Positions 42,226 through 52,403 of a stretch of 64,000 nucleotides of DNA are shown here, one piece after another; the stretch's first letter is position 1, and each line of letters starts with the position of its first letter. A model generated the notes under the pieces. It was not told the origin of the DNA and searched no databases. It saw only the letters and a list, made by a program, of their open reading frames with translations. The DNA comes from Odiellus spinosus (lineage: Eukaryota > Arthropoda > Arachnida > Opiliones > Phalangiidae). The position numbers and the translations under genes are program-made. The DNA lies in the NCBI GenBank assembly GCA_963920705.1, contig CAWUCO010000227.1, positions 310,001-374,000 on the forward strand. Direction: 5' to 3'.

Positions 42226-42845
42226 ACAAGGTGACTTTGGAAGTTGAATGTTTCGAACTTTTTGAATCAGCATCCCTTTTTAAATAAATCTCGCATTATT
42301 TACCGAAATAAAAGAAAACGTTAGTATCAAAGTGGTCTCTAAGAATGAAAATCGCAGAAAAAAAAGAGCTACTCTTTTTCCCATATAGACCCTAGATGTC
42401 ATATAGTAGATTCAGAAGGGAGAAGCCAGTGAATCTGTCCCTCTACGTGCCACCATACTACTGTACGCGCTTGGTAGGGACGGGTGATGACACGACGTTA
42501 GAGAATAAGACGGTTCGCAGGGGCCCAGAATAGTAATTTGTGTGTGCCGAAAATTCGCAAAATATGCGACCCAATCAATATAACCCAACCTTAGTACATT
42601 ACATATGATAGCGTACCTTTCCCAAGAGACCTTTAATTTAAAAAACCAGCATTAACATTTAATTTATATTCAACGTTATCCTATGTTTTTGTATCTTAAA
42701 TATCATAAATAATTGTGTCTCTTCTAAATAGGGTTATAGATGAGATAAATATGAATTTGAGATTTCATATTACGTAACCAAGTTTTCCACTAATTTTCTT
42801 TAGACACTGCGTCCATAAATCGTTTATCTATAAACTCACGATGTA
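42226..42845. other. Non-coding stretch between minus-strand genes
   Basis: No gene seen. Slightly GC-rich at 42,395-42,545. It should include the promoter of the YqaJ gene, but no TATA box is clear. Confidence 0.4.
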
Positions 42846-44363
42846 TTAGATTAAATCGTCCTTGACAAGATAGTCATGACAGAATTCTTTTAACACCACC
42901 TTTGGAGATGTTAATACTTCAGGTCGAGATTTAAACAGTTCAATCGTGTTTAGGGTTTTATTTGGCAGTTCTGGGTGACGTTCTGGTACGTTTTCGTATT
43001 TGGAAAACCTCACAGAGGTGGATATTCCAGTGGAAAACTGAAATTTGTATGCTATTATAATTATAAAATTGGGTTAATTGTGTTTAGTAATATTTCATAT
43101 TCACTTCGTTTAATAAGGTATTTTTTTCATAGCTTTTGCTCAAAGTGTAAAAATATTTGAATACTCACTTTAAATTCAGTTGGTGGTGTCAATTTTTTTA
43201 ATTTGGGAAGTTGCCCACAAATGGCAACTCTCACAGCCTGCAGGGCGATTTCCCACCTTTCTTTCGTAAGGCAATAATCCGCCGTATAGGGATAATGTGG
43301 AGCCCTTAAAAAAGTTGTTTACATTAATATAAGATAAGATAAAATTATTTTTAAATTACTTTTTTGGTAAGATTTATTTGTGATCGAATTTGTCTTGACG
43401 ACAGTAATCTTATCTAATTAAAAAAAATTAAAAAGTTTCTCTTTGTCATAAAGATATCATTGAAGAAGATGCACTTCATGTTTCATTTTGGTGTTTGTAG
43501 ACTAAATAATTTGGTTGTGCTTATGCACGAACACCAAAATGAAACACGAAAAAAAATTCAAAAATAAAAATAAAAAATACTTAATCTCAAATAAATTATT
43601 TATTTGGTCTTCCAGACCAATTAAAATCTCTCTTTGCTCTTCATTCACGTAATACGGGATGAGTGGCGTTAAAATTATGGCTTTGTTTCCTCTTTGTCTT
43701 AAGGATAGATCCAATTCCATAAATATTTTAAGTATTTTTTTTTTTTGGAATTTTCGCAATCTTGTGAAATCTGTATGACGTGAGGTGAAAGTTTTATTCA
43801 TTTAATAATTTTATTTAAAACTATTTCTTAGGACCACATATTATAAGTGTATTATTATCTCTTATGTAGCCAAATACCAGGTCTGTGTAGGTAGGTAAAA
43901 ATCTACACGTCACATTACTCTAACATTTTTATGAACCAAATTGCTAGGGAAAATTTCGGCTTTCAGTTTATTTATTAGACTCCCCTCCCCCAAAAAGGTA
44001 GTGGCTACTTAAAAATAATAATAGACTTATGGTTACACTTACTTCTCTAAATAAGTCGTTCTTCCCCACCCACAAAATGAAATCCTTGTTGGGAAACGTT
44101 TTTATAAATTCTATAGAGGATCGAATTGTGGCGAGGAAATAAGTGTTACCTAAAACAATTTTGAAATTTAAAAAATTTCGTAATTAAAATTTAGTTTAGA
44201 AAATATACTCGAGGTAATTTTAGATTTTCCATATTTTGTCATTCCTGTGAATATTTGGGCGTCGCCCATCAATATGTGGCTAAAGATTCGGCTTTCTATA
44301 ATGATAAATGAAATGGTTAATTTGTTGAGTGAAACCAAGTGGTTACGATTCAAAACCTAATAA
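42846..44363 (-). CDS. Spliced gene with SGNH-hydrolase-like motifs
   Basis: Five coding blocks on the minus strand with GT-AG borders: about 44,363-44,213, 44,146-44,040, 43,763-43,580, 43,309-43,169 and 43,042-42,846. Phases agree at the block 1-2, 3-4 and 4-5 junctions; the 2-3 junction is uncertain because a 12-A run follows. Motifs in order: HILMGDAQIF (position of the SGNH/GDSL GDS block, with Ala for Ser), FILWVGKNDLF (block III GxND), AIILTPLIPYY, and a C-terminal region ending in TAA at 42,848. The SGNH resemblance is my inference from motif order; loss of the Ser would argue against normal esterase activity. An upstream first exon is likely but not found. Confidence 0.5.
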
Positions 44364-44391
44364 CAACTGTTTTTTTATTGATTCCTTATCG

Positions 44392-44670
44392 TTTAAATAG
44401 GCCTAATACACCATAGAAAAAATAAAAAACCTACCCAGAAAATAGGCTTAGCGGGATTCATGGAGAATAGGTGTAAAGTATAGCAACCAATCGAAAGTAT
44501 CATGGAGATCTCGAGCGAAAGATGGGCTTTGCTCATTAGTCTCTATACTTTACACCTATTCTGCATGAATCCCGCTAAGCCGATTTTCTGGGTAATTTTT
44601 TAATTTATTTCTAGTATAATATTTGCTTTCTAAACTTTTTACTAGGCATAGTGTAGTAGGCCTATTTAAA
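44392..44670. mobile_element. MITE with 20-bp terminal inverted repeats
   Basis: Ends tttaaataggcctaatacac (44,392-44,411) and its complement with one mismatch (44,651-44,670). Inside, a second pair of ~52-bp arms (44,433-44,486 and 44,545-44,600; core gcttagcgggattca) gives a long hairpin. No coding sequence. Confidence 0.8.
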
Positions 44671-44875
44671 AGATAGGCTGCATGCTCCCTTTAAGTAGCC
44701 TTTCATTAGAGTCTAAAGAAACATCCGTTTATAGGGAAGTTGAAGTGTAAAATTAATTAATTTTTGATTCATTCCGCATTTAAAAATAGTACTTATAAAG
44801 TATGTAAATGTCTCTGAAATGCACCCAAAAATCATCAACTTTGCCCTTTAAAAAATCGCAGGCAGTTATTTTAAA

Positions 44876-45586
44876 GGGACTATCTGCAATTTTTAAAACC
44901 ACTTTAAAGTCGTCTTCTTTTTAAGCTTAGCAGATGACGTTGTACATAACGACTTGTTTAGTCAAAGCTAGACTGTATGTGTAAGGGAAGAGCAGGGGCG
45001 TCGGAAGTAATGTTTAACAGGGTGGGCTGAGCAAGTTGGCCAAGGCCAAATCGCATGGGGTTACGGTCGATGACCGGGGGCTTAGGCCAGCAGGTTCGAC
45101 GATCGGGGGGCTTTAGCCCATCCTGCCCCCCCGCTTCCGACTCCCCTGGGGAAGAGCATTTTAAAGGGGCAAATTTCTGAGCAGATGGGGTCTTTACTTT
45201 AAAGAGCAAAATAGTTTAAAAAACAATCGTAATTGACCGTTCTTTGTTGCGCTTGGTAAAATTCTTCGATTTGGTTATTGCTAAATTCTTGCATGCCTAA
45301 AAATAGAATATTTTCTAAGAATTGTCATTTAAGAAGAATTTATTTGACTGCATTCTCCCTTTATGTATAGCCCTAAGCCTAATGCCGTCATTTGAAGACC
45401 TTTTCGTCTTTTTCCAGCCTATTTAAATTTTGATGTTTTAAAGACCCCATCTGTTCTATAATTAGCCCCTTTAAAAGCATCCTCCTTATGCATTGACTGT
45501 ACAATTTCTTCTGATCAACGTCGTCTGCTAAGCATGGAAAAAAGGCGACTTTATAGGGGCTTTGAAAATAGCAGATGGTAGTTTTA
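44876..45586. mobile_element. Foldback/MITE-like element, ~0.7 kb
   Basis: Arms at about 44,876-44,941 and 45,510-45,586 are imperfect complements (landmarks tttaaagtcg and gcttagcagatgacgttg). A second inner pair (45,150-45,215 against 45,430-45,480) holds accccatctgttct and its complement. The middle (44,990-45,150) is GC-rich and looks like a separate insert. No transposase. Confidence 0.6.
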
Positions 45587-46251
45587 ACAGAAAAGGTAAT
45601 GCCATAGTATGGGTACTTTCATAGTTAAGTTAAAAGGAAATTTGGTACATATTCCTGATGGTTGTGACTCCCAAATATTAAATGTACATTCGTTAGTGTT
45701 TAAATAAAGGTTACAATTCCTTTTATAAGATATAGTTGAAAAGATTTTGTATAAATTTAGCATCTTAAAACGTAAAAAGGGTTGTCACTGTTCAGAAAAA
45801 ATAGGGAAAGTCAGGGAAATAGAAAATAGTTGGGTAAAAATGTCAGGAAATGGGAAATAGTCGAGTCAAATTGTCAGGGCAAATTATATCAATTTAAATT
45901 GCCAAATTTTGTACGTATAGTTATAATTCCCATAATTATCAATATATTTTCTCATAATGTAGAGTGTAACAGAAAAAGTATTTCAAGCAGCCCAAAATGT
46001 TTTACCAGAACCTAGTTCTTAAATATTAAAATTTGAAAAAGCCATGGAACAGATGAATAATTAAAATCATATAATTATATGTGTATCTTCCTTATATGAT
46101 TTTAATTAACCTAGTTCTTTTTGGCCATATTCGCCACTTTGCCTTCTTTCATTTCCTCGTGATCCAGAACCTGGTAATTAAATACAAATAGGTGTGATTT
46201 AAAACATAAAATTATCACATTCATGAAAGTGCAAGCAATACTACATAAAAT
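45587..46251. other. Non-coding stretch left of Polinton block 2
   Basis: No gene seen. It should contain the end of Polinton block 2, but no inverted partner of the 51.9-52.4 kb region was recognised. Confidence 0.35.
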
Positions 46252-46659
46252 TTACCATAAATAATAACATAATGCACCAGGACTCTTTACAAAAGAGCGT
46301 GTTCCATTCTTCCTTGATCGATGAAGCAGGTATAGAATACAGTATTTCCCGCACACTGAACTTGATAGAGATTGGAAACGACGTCTATTGTAGGTACGCG
46401 ATATTGAGTTTCGTTTGACAAATCGGGCAATGGGGCGTATGAAATTCGGACCGAACGCTAGTGAATCAAAATAATCCGCGTGGACTCGCTTGTCAAAATA
46501 AATCGCTATCCAGTGCGTCCCGGGCTTTTCGCTATTATCGAAATTCGCAATATACGAAGCCGGGTAGCTGTCAATCTGTGCAGGTAGTGTATCGCTAGAA
46601 AAAAAAACTTTAAAACTAGGGACGTTTCTCAAACAATGTCTTATCTGGGGGGCGTTCAT
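46252..46659 (-). CDS. Polinton adenain-type cysteine protease (block 2)
   Basis: A 135-codon intact ORF with the adenovirus-type maturation protease motifs: H49 in KPGTHWIAIYF, D65 in DYFDSL, Q96 in RRRFQSLSS and nucleophile C103 in SSVCGKYC. In Polintons and adenoviruses this enzyme cleaves capsid and core precursors in the assembling particle. It begins 3 nt after the major capsid frame, as in other Polintons. Length is within the short end of the family. All key residues look present, so this is one of the best-preserved genes of the block. No copy is visible in block 1. Confidence 0.85.
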   Translation of the reverse strand: MNAPQIRHCLRNVPSFKVFFSSDTLPAQIDSYPASYIANFDNSEKPGTHWIAIYFDKRVHADYFDSLAFGPNFIRPIARFVKRNSISRTYNRRRFQSLSSSVCGKYCILYLLHRSRKNGTRSFVKSPGALCYYLW

Positions 46660-46661
46660 AA

Positions 46662-47875
46662 TTATACTGTGATGGTCACTGCGCGGTTCTTGTCAATCTG
46701 TAACAAAGCTTGAAATTCTGAAAATACGACACAACTAACTGTGTTGGCTGTCACCTGATCAAAACCCAACTCCAGGCGGAGTTGTCCATGTTGCGTAGCG
46801 CTCCAGTGCGTAGAGTCGCTCGCGCTGGAATCGATTGAAAGGTCAAAGGCGTAGATACTGTACCCCCCGCCGTAATCTTCGAGGGAGACCCCTAACCCTT
46901 TGTCACTATAGTGCGTATCTGCACCTGAGAAAAAGGTATAGTATTCACGCGCGAAAAGGTTTTTCCCAAAACAGGGTTTTATCGGACGAGCGGGGATTTG
47001 ATCGGAGTTTATAAATAATGAAATGTAGTTTAACCCAAAACTCGCAAAATTTAAAGAGTTGTTTTCGAGGTCACCCGTCTGTCCCCGATGGTTAACCAAT
47101 GCGACGATCACTCTCTCGGGAAGAACCCCTCGATAAAGATTTTCAATAGAGGTGTTTAGGAGGTGGGGGCGATGGTAAATATCTTTGTTTCCGTGCGGGT
47201 ATAAGGGTATTGCGCTGGCTTCGCTGTCAAAGCTCGTTCGGGAGCTAGTAAGATTTTTGGCGCCACCTATACTTTAGGAACATAAAGTACGGCTTCCAGA
47301 ATCTAGGATTTATACCCCCCACCGCCGGTTGGTTTTTTCCCTAATAAACAAAAACTAGGCTTGCTTTTGTGTAATTTTAATTTAAGGGGTCCGAACATTT
47401 CAAATTCTTTCGACTTAGCGGTAGCCTGACGTCGTTTTAAATGACCTTGGTTGTCTGTCAGGGAATCCATATGTGCGCTAGTATCTTTAAAATAATCGCC
47501 GTTTGCAGGTGGGAAATAGTGGCGTCACCTCCGTATGTAGTAAGAGCGGAAATTAGTGAAATTGTACGCGTAATGGTTCGCAGAGGGGGTAACTAGACAA
47601 TCGCCAACGTAAAGATCAATACGTTCAAATTGCGAATGTAGAAAATTATTAACAGGGGCAACGTTATCAGCATCTGTGAGGATTGTATCGTCGTTGTTTG
47701 TGATTTTATTTCTAGCATATAGCATGACAAGTGACGTATCAATATATTCGTCGTTATTGGCCGAGATTTCAAATTCTATAGGCTGATCCCCTTTGAGCGA
47801 AGTGAGGGGTTGATACGTTACAGTTTTAATGCGCTCTTGAATGGGAGTTGACGTTTAACTGAACTAGTTCGCCGT
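46662..47875 (-). pseudogene. Polinton major capsid protein, frameshifted (block 2)
   Basis: The C-terminal frame (47,111-46,662, 149 codons) has the capsid-family signature NFASFGLNYISLFI, GVSLEDYGGGYSIYAFDLS, RLELGF and a FQALLQIDKNRAV end. The N-terminal frame (to 47,725; open upstream to about 47,840) has NKITNNDDT, NNFLHSQFERID and LVTPSANHYAY. The middle (47,111-47,525) is recognisable in another frame (AHMDSLTDNQGHLKRR) with a stop, so at least two lesions exist. The extreme N-terminus kept in block 1 is deleted. The intact protein would form the double-jelly-roll shell. Confidence 0.8.
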
Positions 47876-47888
47876 TTGCCGCTTCGTT

Positions 47889-48272
47889 TTATAGTTTTCT
47901 TACGTTTTTTTGCTGTTCTTTTAGCAGTTTTTCTTTTTTTAGGGGTTTCCCGGATCCGTACTGTTTTCTAACTTCGTCTAAGGTTTCGGTACCGCGCCGC
48001 TTGACGGCGTCTTTCAGGTTTTGACCGCTCATGACGTCACTAAAAACGCGTGTGCCAGTCCCTAATAACTTTTTTCCTACAAATTTTGCTCCGTTATAAA
48101 GGATAGGGGCAATATAACGTCCAAAACGGGCCAAAATATTTCCAATACCGTGCCCCCGTTGGTAGGCTCGCCCCATATACACGGGTCCCGCGCCTCTACC
48201 CGTTTGGCTGTCTGCTTGCGCCAAGTAGTACTGACTGTAGCAGCACTTTTCCAAGCTAGCCGTGCGACGCAT
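47889..48272 (-). CDS. Small basic Polinton virion protein (PX-like), block 2
   Basis: A 127-codon intact ORF, the counterpart of 31,318-31,701 with the same architecture: YSQYYLAQ head, Gly-rich GRAYQRGHGIGNILARF, amphipathic KFVGKKLLGTG segment and Lys/Arg tail. Its start overlaps the end of the penton-like gene by 17 bp, tight viral-style packing. Role (core or membrane-active protein) inferred from position and character. Confidence 0.65.
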   Translation of the reverse strand: MRRTASLEKCCYSQYYLAQADSQTGRGAGPVYMGRAYQRGHGIGNILARFGRYIAPILYNGAKFVGKKLLGTGTRVFSDVMSGQNLKDAVKRRGTETLDEVRKQYGSGKPLKKEKLLKEQQKNVRKL

Positions 48273-49026
48273 GTCTCAAGTGTACCACACACGACAGGGT
48301 TCCGTACTGAAATGGCGCGAGTTCGCCGAGATGATCTCTTATATGGATGGATATACTATCAAGGTAGTTTTTGGCCAAGGGCAAATAATAGGGCGAAACA
48401 AAGGTCTTTACTACGGAATTCCCGTAATTGGTGTTTTCCACGGGAATAATACGTAAAAGAGGAACTAAGGAATCACCAACTATTACGTTATCTACAATAT
48501 CTGTATAGATGTATAATTGTGAAGGTATATGGTAGTCAATACGCGCTTGTTTTTCAGCTCGACCGTGTACGTGTTCAGAATTCTCGTAGCCCAAGATATC
48601 GGCAATACCTCGCGGTACGGCTAAAATAGATTCAATCGAAGCTTCTTCGTCAGTCTTTAGTTTGATATAACCAGTTGTAGCGTCGTGGTGAAAGCACGCG
48701 AAATTCGTACGGCAAATATCACCTTCGTTGATGACACGTAATAAATGGTCAATCGACTGATAATGACCCTCGGGGACCTCGGCCAGCCGAAGTTTCGCCA
48801 CGTTATCTTGGGAGGTTAGAGTACGCCGGGCGGCCATTACTTCTTTGAAGGTGTTCTTTTTCACGTTGAAAAACCTAGACGTGTAGATTAGCTCTACCAA
48901 GGCGCATTGACACGCTCGCTCGAGGGTTATGGGGTTGGGGAGTTTAGTGACGTATGACGCCATGGTGTTGTTCGGAAAAAGGTCCATTGACGTATCACTT
49001 GGGAGGGTTAGGTAAAGGTCAGACAT
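48256..49026 (-). CDS. Polinton penton-like minor capsid protein (block 2)
   Basis: A 256-codon intact ORF from the ATG at 49,026. N-terminal MSDLYLTLPSDTSMDLFPNN, then SYVTKLPNPI, CALVELIYTS, VPRGIADILGYE, SLVPLLRIIPVENTNYG and a C-terminal segment with ISIHIRDHLGELAPF and a VVHLRHA end, as in the Polinton minor capsid family. It would form the capsid vertices. It overlaps the integrase stop by about 8 bp and the PX-like start by 17 bp. Better preserved than the block 1 copy. Confidence 0.8.
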   Translation of the reverse strand: MSDLYLTLPSDTSMDLFPNNTMASYVTKLPNPITLERACQCALVELIYTSRFFNVKKNTFKEVMAARRTLTSQDNVAKLRLAEVPEGHYQSIDHLLRVINEGDICRTNFACFHHDATTGYIKLKTDEEASIESILAVPRGIADILGYENSEHVHGRAEKQARIDYHIPSQLYIYTDIVDNVIVGDSLVPLLRIIPVENTNYGNSVVKTFVSPYYLPLAKNYLDSISIHIRDHLGELAPFQYGTLSCVVHLRHASHG

Positions 49027-50094
49027 TTTCGCTACTAGCCCAACAATTCTGATCTTTAGGCAGGTCTACAAACGAAACGAAATATTCCACCTTCCCTTTA
49101 TGTTTTCTTTTCTTGAGTATTTCGTCTATACTGTACAGTTCAGGCTTCTTACACCTAATGAGCTGGAACGCGTAAAAGAGGCCCTTTATATCTTGGCCAT
49201 TGTAGTCTTGAAGCCTATACAAATGTGGGGTTTTGTTTTCTAATACCCCAGTCATTTGAAATACCTCGGTTGAGAAATTGGCTTCAAAGCCTTTAGCGAA
49301 AACCGAGCGAAGTTTGCTAATTCGAACATGATCCCCAGTTTTAAATTTGGCGGGTTTGACTTTAAGTTTGCTATTATCACCGTATATGTTACGATATACT
49401 TGTAAAATGTTTCCGATAGTGACTTGATCCGGAGCCATCTTAATCGCCGAATGTTTAGCCCCATTATAGGCCGCGATTAGCGTTGGTAGAATATCCACGT
49501 ATCGACGGGTGTTGTTATGAGTAAATAGCGAAACATTCTCTGTTTGATGGTGCGGTTCAGCCTTTCGATAAAGGGGGCGTGATGCGGCTCAGACACCATA
49601 GCGGTAAATTTAATCTTACGTTTCTTTAGTAAGGCTTGCACTTTAGAATTTAAAAATTCCTTGCCGCTGTCACTAAAGATTGTGCGCGGCAGGATATAGG
49701 CGAAAATTTCGGTCAAAGCTCTGACAACCTCATCGGCAGTTTTTCTTTTTAAAGTGATGCTGTAGGCTTTTCGCGAGAAACAGTCGATCTCCATTAATAA
49801 ATATTTGTACCCGTCATTGTATTTTGCTAGTGACTGCATATCGGCCAAGTCTATTTCAAACCTATCGGCAATATTGGACACTGGAATTTTACGACATTTA
49901 AATTTCTTTCTAGCCTTAACGTGAAGCGTATAAGCTTCAGAACCTTCCAGAAATTCTTTCACATTCTCCCTCGAAATACCCTTATCTTTAACTGGCTGGT
50001 ATAAGGATTCGATACTTGAAAATGAAGCCGGGTTACTTTCGTCAAAATAAATTCCTTCTAGGGTGTTAATTTGGTCGTCTTGAACGTGAGCCAT
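49019..50094 (-). pseudogene. Polinton integrase with chromodomain, one frameshift (block 2)
   Basis: The first frame (50,094-49,477, 205 codons) covers the N-terminal region and the DDE core: first Asp in FEIDLADMQ, second in FSDSGKEFLN, Glu in APFIERLNRT. The second frame (49,498-49,019) continues the core (LIAAYNGAKHSAIKMAPDQV), the GDHVRISKLRS segment and the chromodomain-like end (YSIDEILKKRKHKGKVEYFV). A small indel near 49,525 breaks the reading frame. All three catalytic acids are present. Function: strand transfer of element ends into host DNA. Confidence 0.85.
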
Positions 50095-50146
50095 TGTTGG
50101 GGAGGTGGGTTTTTACTTGGTAGACCGAGACGTTTTCTAATGGGAT

Positions 50147-50464
50147 TTACAGTTTTCTTGTAGCATTTACAACCTGTTTTTTCCCTTTACGTAATCTTAA
50201 TTTTAAGGGCGTAGAACGGCTTGGTGTGGTGTAATGTAATGGTCGTAGGGGTGTGACTACGGTCGAGTGTTTCGGTAAAAACGTCTTGACAAAAGGTTCG
50301 AATTCGCACCAGCCTACGGGCTGAGTTGTAACGTTTTTACCCTCGCTAAGCTTAATAGTACGAAAAATTAATTCGCTGATATCAGAATCCTTAGTGGCGT
50401 GACCATCTATGACGATATTGCCGTTAATTGGAGACCACGTAACTCTATTGTCGCTTTCTGTCAA
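50147..50464 (-). CDS. Unknown small Polinton protein (block 2)
   Basis: A 105-codon ORF with VTWSPINGNIVIDGHATKDS, a globular middle and a basic tail (TPLKLRLRKGKKQ). The tail is conserved in the block 1 fragment 33,461-33,655. It lies between the LVPI-type gene and the integrase. No known motif; conserved position suggests a virion or DNA-binding role. Confidence 0.55.
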   Translation of the reverse strand: MTESDNRVTWSPINGNIVIDGHATKDSDISELIFRTIKLSEGKNVTTQPVGWCEFEPFVKTFLPKHSTVVTPLRPLHYTTPSRSTPLKLRLRKGKKQVVNATRKL

Positions 50465-50476
50465 ATGATCGAAAAT

Positions 50477-50800
50477 TTAACGTGCAACCCCTCTATATTT
50501 GAGCGGAAATAAATTTAGCCAGCGCTCATAGGGCAGCTTACTAATTTCTTTCTTCGTTATATTTTGGTTCCTTTGTAAAATTTGACTATATTGTATCCAC
50601 TTTGTTCGAGCGTCTAATTCGCGATCATCTAATATATTTCGCATTTCACCATCGAGGGTATTTAATACAGCTTTTTCTTTCGGAACGGCCCCTCCTTCCG
50701 ATGAGACGGAATTTTCTACGGGGATGGACCCGCTAACATTCACGGCATTTAGGGGGGCGCTTGGTATAGGAACCAGATGCATTTTAACGAATTGTTTCAT
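50477..50800 (-). CDS. Unknown small Polinton protein (block 2)
   Basis: A 107-codon ORF (MKQFVKMHLVPIP start, then LDDRELDARTKWIQYSQILQ). Such short proteins with a start rich in KM-x-LVP and a D-x(4)-KW-x2-Y segment are common next to capsid genes in animal Polintons. The ATG overlaps the stop of the upstream core-like gene as ATGA, so the two may be translated together. Function unknown. Confidence 0.55.
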   Translation of the reverse strand: MKQFVKMHLVPIPSAPLNAVNVSGSIPVENSVSSEGGAVPKEKAVLNTLDGEMRNILDDRELDARTKWIQYSQILQRNQNITKKEISKLPYERWLNLFPLKYRGVAR

Positions 50801-51155
50801 TTTCCTACGAGACTACCAATAATCGAGGCTGCTATCGGAAGTAGTAGCGAGAAGAAACCGCTACCTTTCTGGGTAATTAACAGATGTTTCTTTTTGCGCC
50901 AATTTAGACGTCGACCGCCAATCTGCCGCAGATTTTTCTTATGTCTGGCTAATTGTAAGGTATTTTTAGGGCTTAAATTTAGATTACCAAGGCGTTTAAA
51001 GCTACCTCGCTCAACGCCTCGATCAATTCTTTGGGAGCTGATTTTAATATACTGACCCTCTGACTCCGCTTAACACGACCCAAGGCAGATATAAGGTCCG
51101 CGTTACGTTTCGCAAGACTCGAGCGAGGTTTCGTTGTTCGAGCTCGGGGGGCCAT
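50798..51155 (-). pseudogene. Core-like basic Polinton protein, frameshifted (block 2)
   Basis: From the ATG at 51,155 (MAPRARTTKPRSSLAKRNAD) the frame runs to a stop near 51,000. The continuation in another frame reads NLNLSPKNTLQLARHKKNLR, a KKKHLLITQKG stretch and an amphipathic/hydrophobic end (FFSLLLPIAASIIGSLVGK). This layout matches a common Polinton protein family near the ATPase. The indel lies near 51,000. Probably a core or membrane-active virion protein; inferred. Confidence 0.6.
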
Positions 51156-51192
51156 ACCTTTAATGATGGGTTTAACACGGTGATGAAGAGTT

Positions 51193-51833
51193 TTATTGTT
51201 TTCGAGGCGTGTATACTGTCAGAACTTCATCGGGGAAAATATTCGTTCTCAATCGCCGGGCTTCAGGAATTCTTTGCGAAAGATCGTATAAGATATACGT
51301 ATGAGGTTTTGACGTTGCGTCTAAATAGCTCTCCAGAATGTATTTTGAATTACTAGGACATAATTGCCGGGCTAGAATATTGATCTGGTTCAAGTCTCTT
51401 GTTTGTTTGAAAAGTATTATATAAGTAGCGTTTAACGAGATTTCTCGGATACTTTTATTAAAAAGATTTTGAACAATAAAAAGAACTGATAAAGATTTAT
51501 GATGGCTATATTTCGTAAAAATATCTCCTACCACCCCTCCTTTATTTTGACTCATTAAATCGTCGATAACCAATAATACATTTATGCTTCCGTCGTAAAT
51601 TGATACATCGGGTAATCCTCCGATAAAATTTACACCCAATTTCTTGATTTCATCGTAAATTGACTGCCAAACAGAGTAATTGACTGTCAAACAGAGTAAT
51701 ACCAATCGACTTTAGCTATTGGAGGGTCAAACATTGCGGCTCTCTCCTTTATTATACGTTGACACAACATAGTTTTTCCGCTACCGGAACTTCCTACTAC
51801 CAAGGTACCGGAAGGATGATTGAATCGTAACAT
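51193..51833 (-). pseudogene. Polinton genome-packaging ATPase, broken by a 20-bp duplication
   Basis: The ATG at 51,833 is followed at once by a Walker A motif (GSSGSGKT, about residues 15-22). The main downstream frame (51,705-51,193) has the Walker B (NVLLVIDDLM) and further FtsK/HerA-type packaging-ATPase text (FIVQNLFNKSIREISLNATY, IILFKQTRDLNQI). Between them a 20-bp segment is present twice in tandem (51,661-51,680 and 51,681-51,700, one mismatch), which shifts the frame and brings a stop. The enzyme would pump DNA into the capsid. Confidence 0.8.
51661..51700. repeat. 20-bp tandem duplication in the ATPase gene
   Basis: tgactgccaaacagagtaat followed by tgactgtcaaacagagtaat. The single mismatch suggests an event followed by little divergence. 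Length not divisible by three, so it disrupts the gene. Confidence 0.9.
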
Positions 51834-52378
51834 GTTACTTCTAAAACTAAAACTCTAATGAACCTAATTTCGAAAAAACATTTAATTTTATAGAGGTTAT
51901 ATCGCGAGACGCGGTGCCAGCCCCCCCTTCGCGAGCGCGCGCGTTTACGCGGACTCGTGGACATTGTTTTACGCGGTAATTGTCTTACGCTGTAATTAAC
52001 CCTATACTAGTGATAAGCTTATTTTCCTTTATTTAATAATGTTCGTTTCTGCGGTTTTACCATTTTCTACGTTCATATACGTATATCTTTAGAAATTCAA
52101 GGGGAAAAACCTTGTTCTATAGAAATAGGTTGAGAATAAACCAAAAATAAGAAGGGATGGGAGTTCTTCTACCAAAAGAATATGTCAAACTCATCAGAAT
52201 ATAAAATCTATTACAAAAAATACCCAGGTATTGGATGAAAATCATCCGTTAACCTGTCACCCGTCCGGGGTTATTTCAGCTGTCAAAAGAGCTATTATAC
52301 CTGACAAAAGGGTTACTAAGCCACGGTGTTATGGCTTGTCGAAGCCTTAGTGGCCTATTTAAGGTGTTCGATTTTTAG
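51834..52378. other. Non-coding flank of Polinton block 2
   Basis: No gene seen. A GC-rich patch with gcgcgcgcg at 51,900-51,960 sits where the element end might be. Confidence 0.4.
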
Positions 52379-52386
52379 TATAAAAA
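52379..52386 (+). promoter_or_regulatory. TATA box of the 52.4-kb gene
   Basis: TATAAAAA, 25 nt before the first ATG (52,404); the leader would be very short if this ATG is used. Confidence 0.5.
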
Positions 52387-52403
52387 CACATAGGATTTTG
52401 TAT

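Noticed and set aside
45000..45150. GC-rich minus-strand ORF (44,958-45,209)
   Set aside because: Sits inside a foldback element and has no recognisable domain; probably an inserted non-coding repeat.
49252..49464. Alternative frame ORF within the integrase
   Set aside because: Shadow of the integrase reading frame in another phase.
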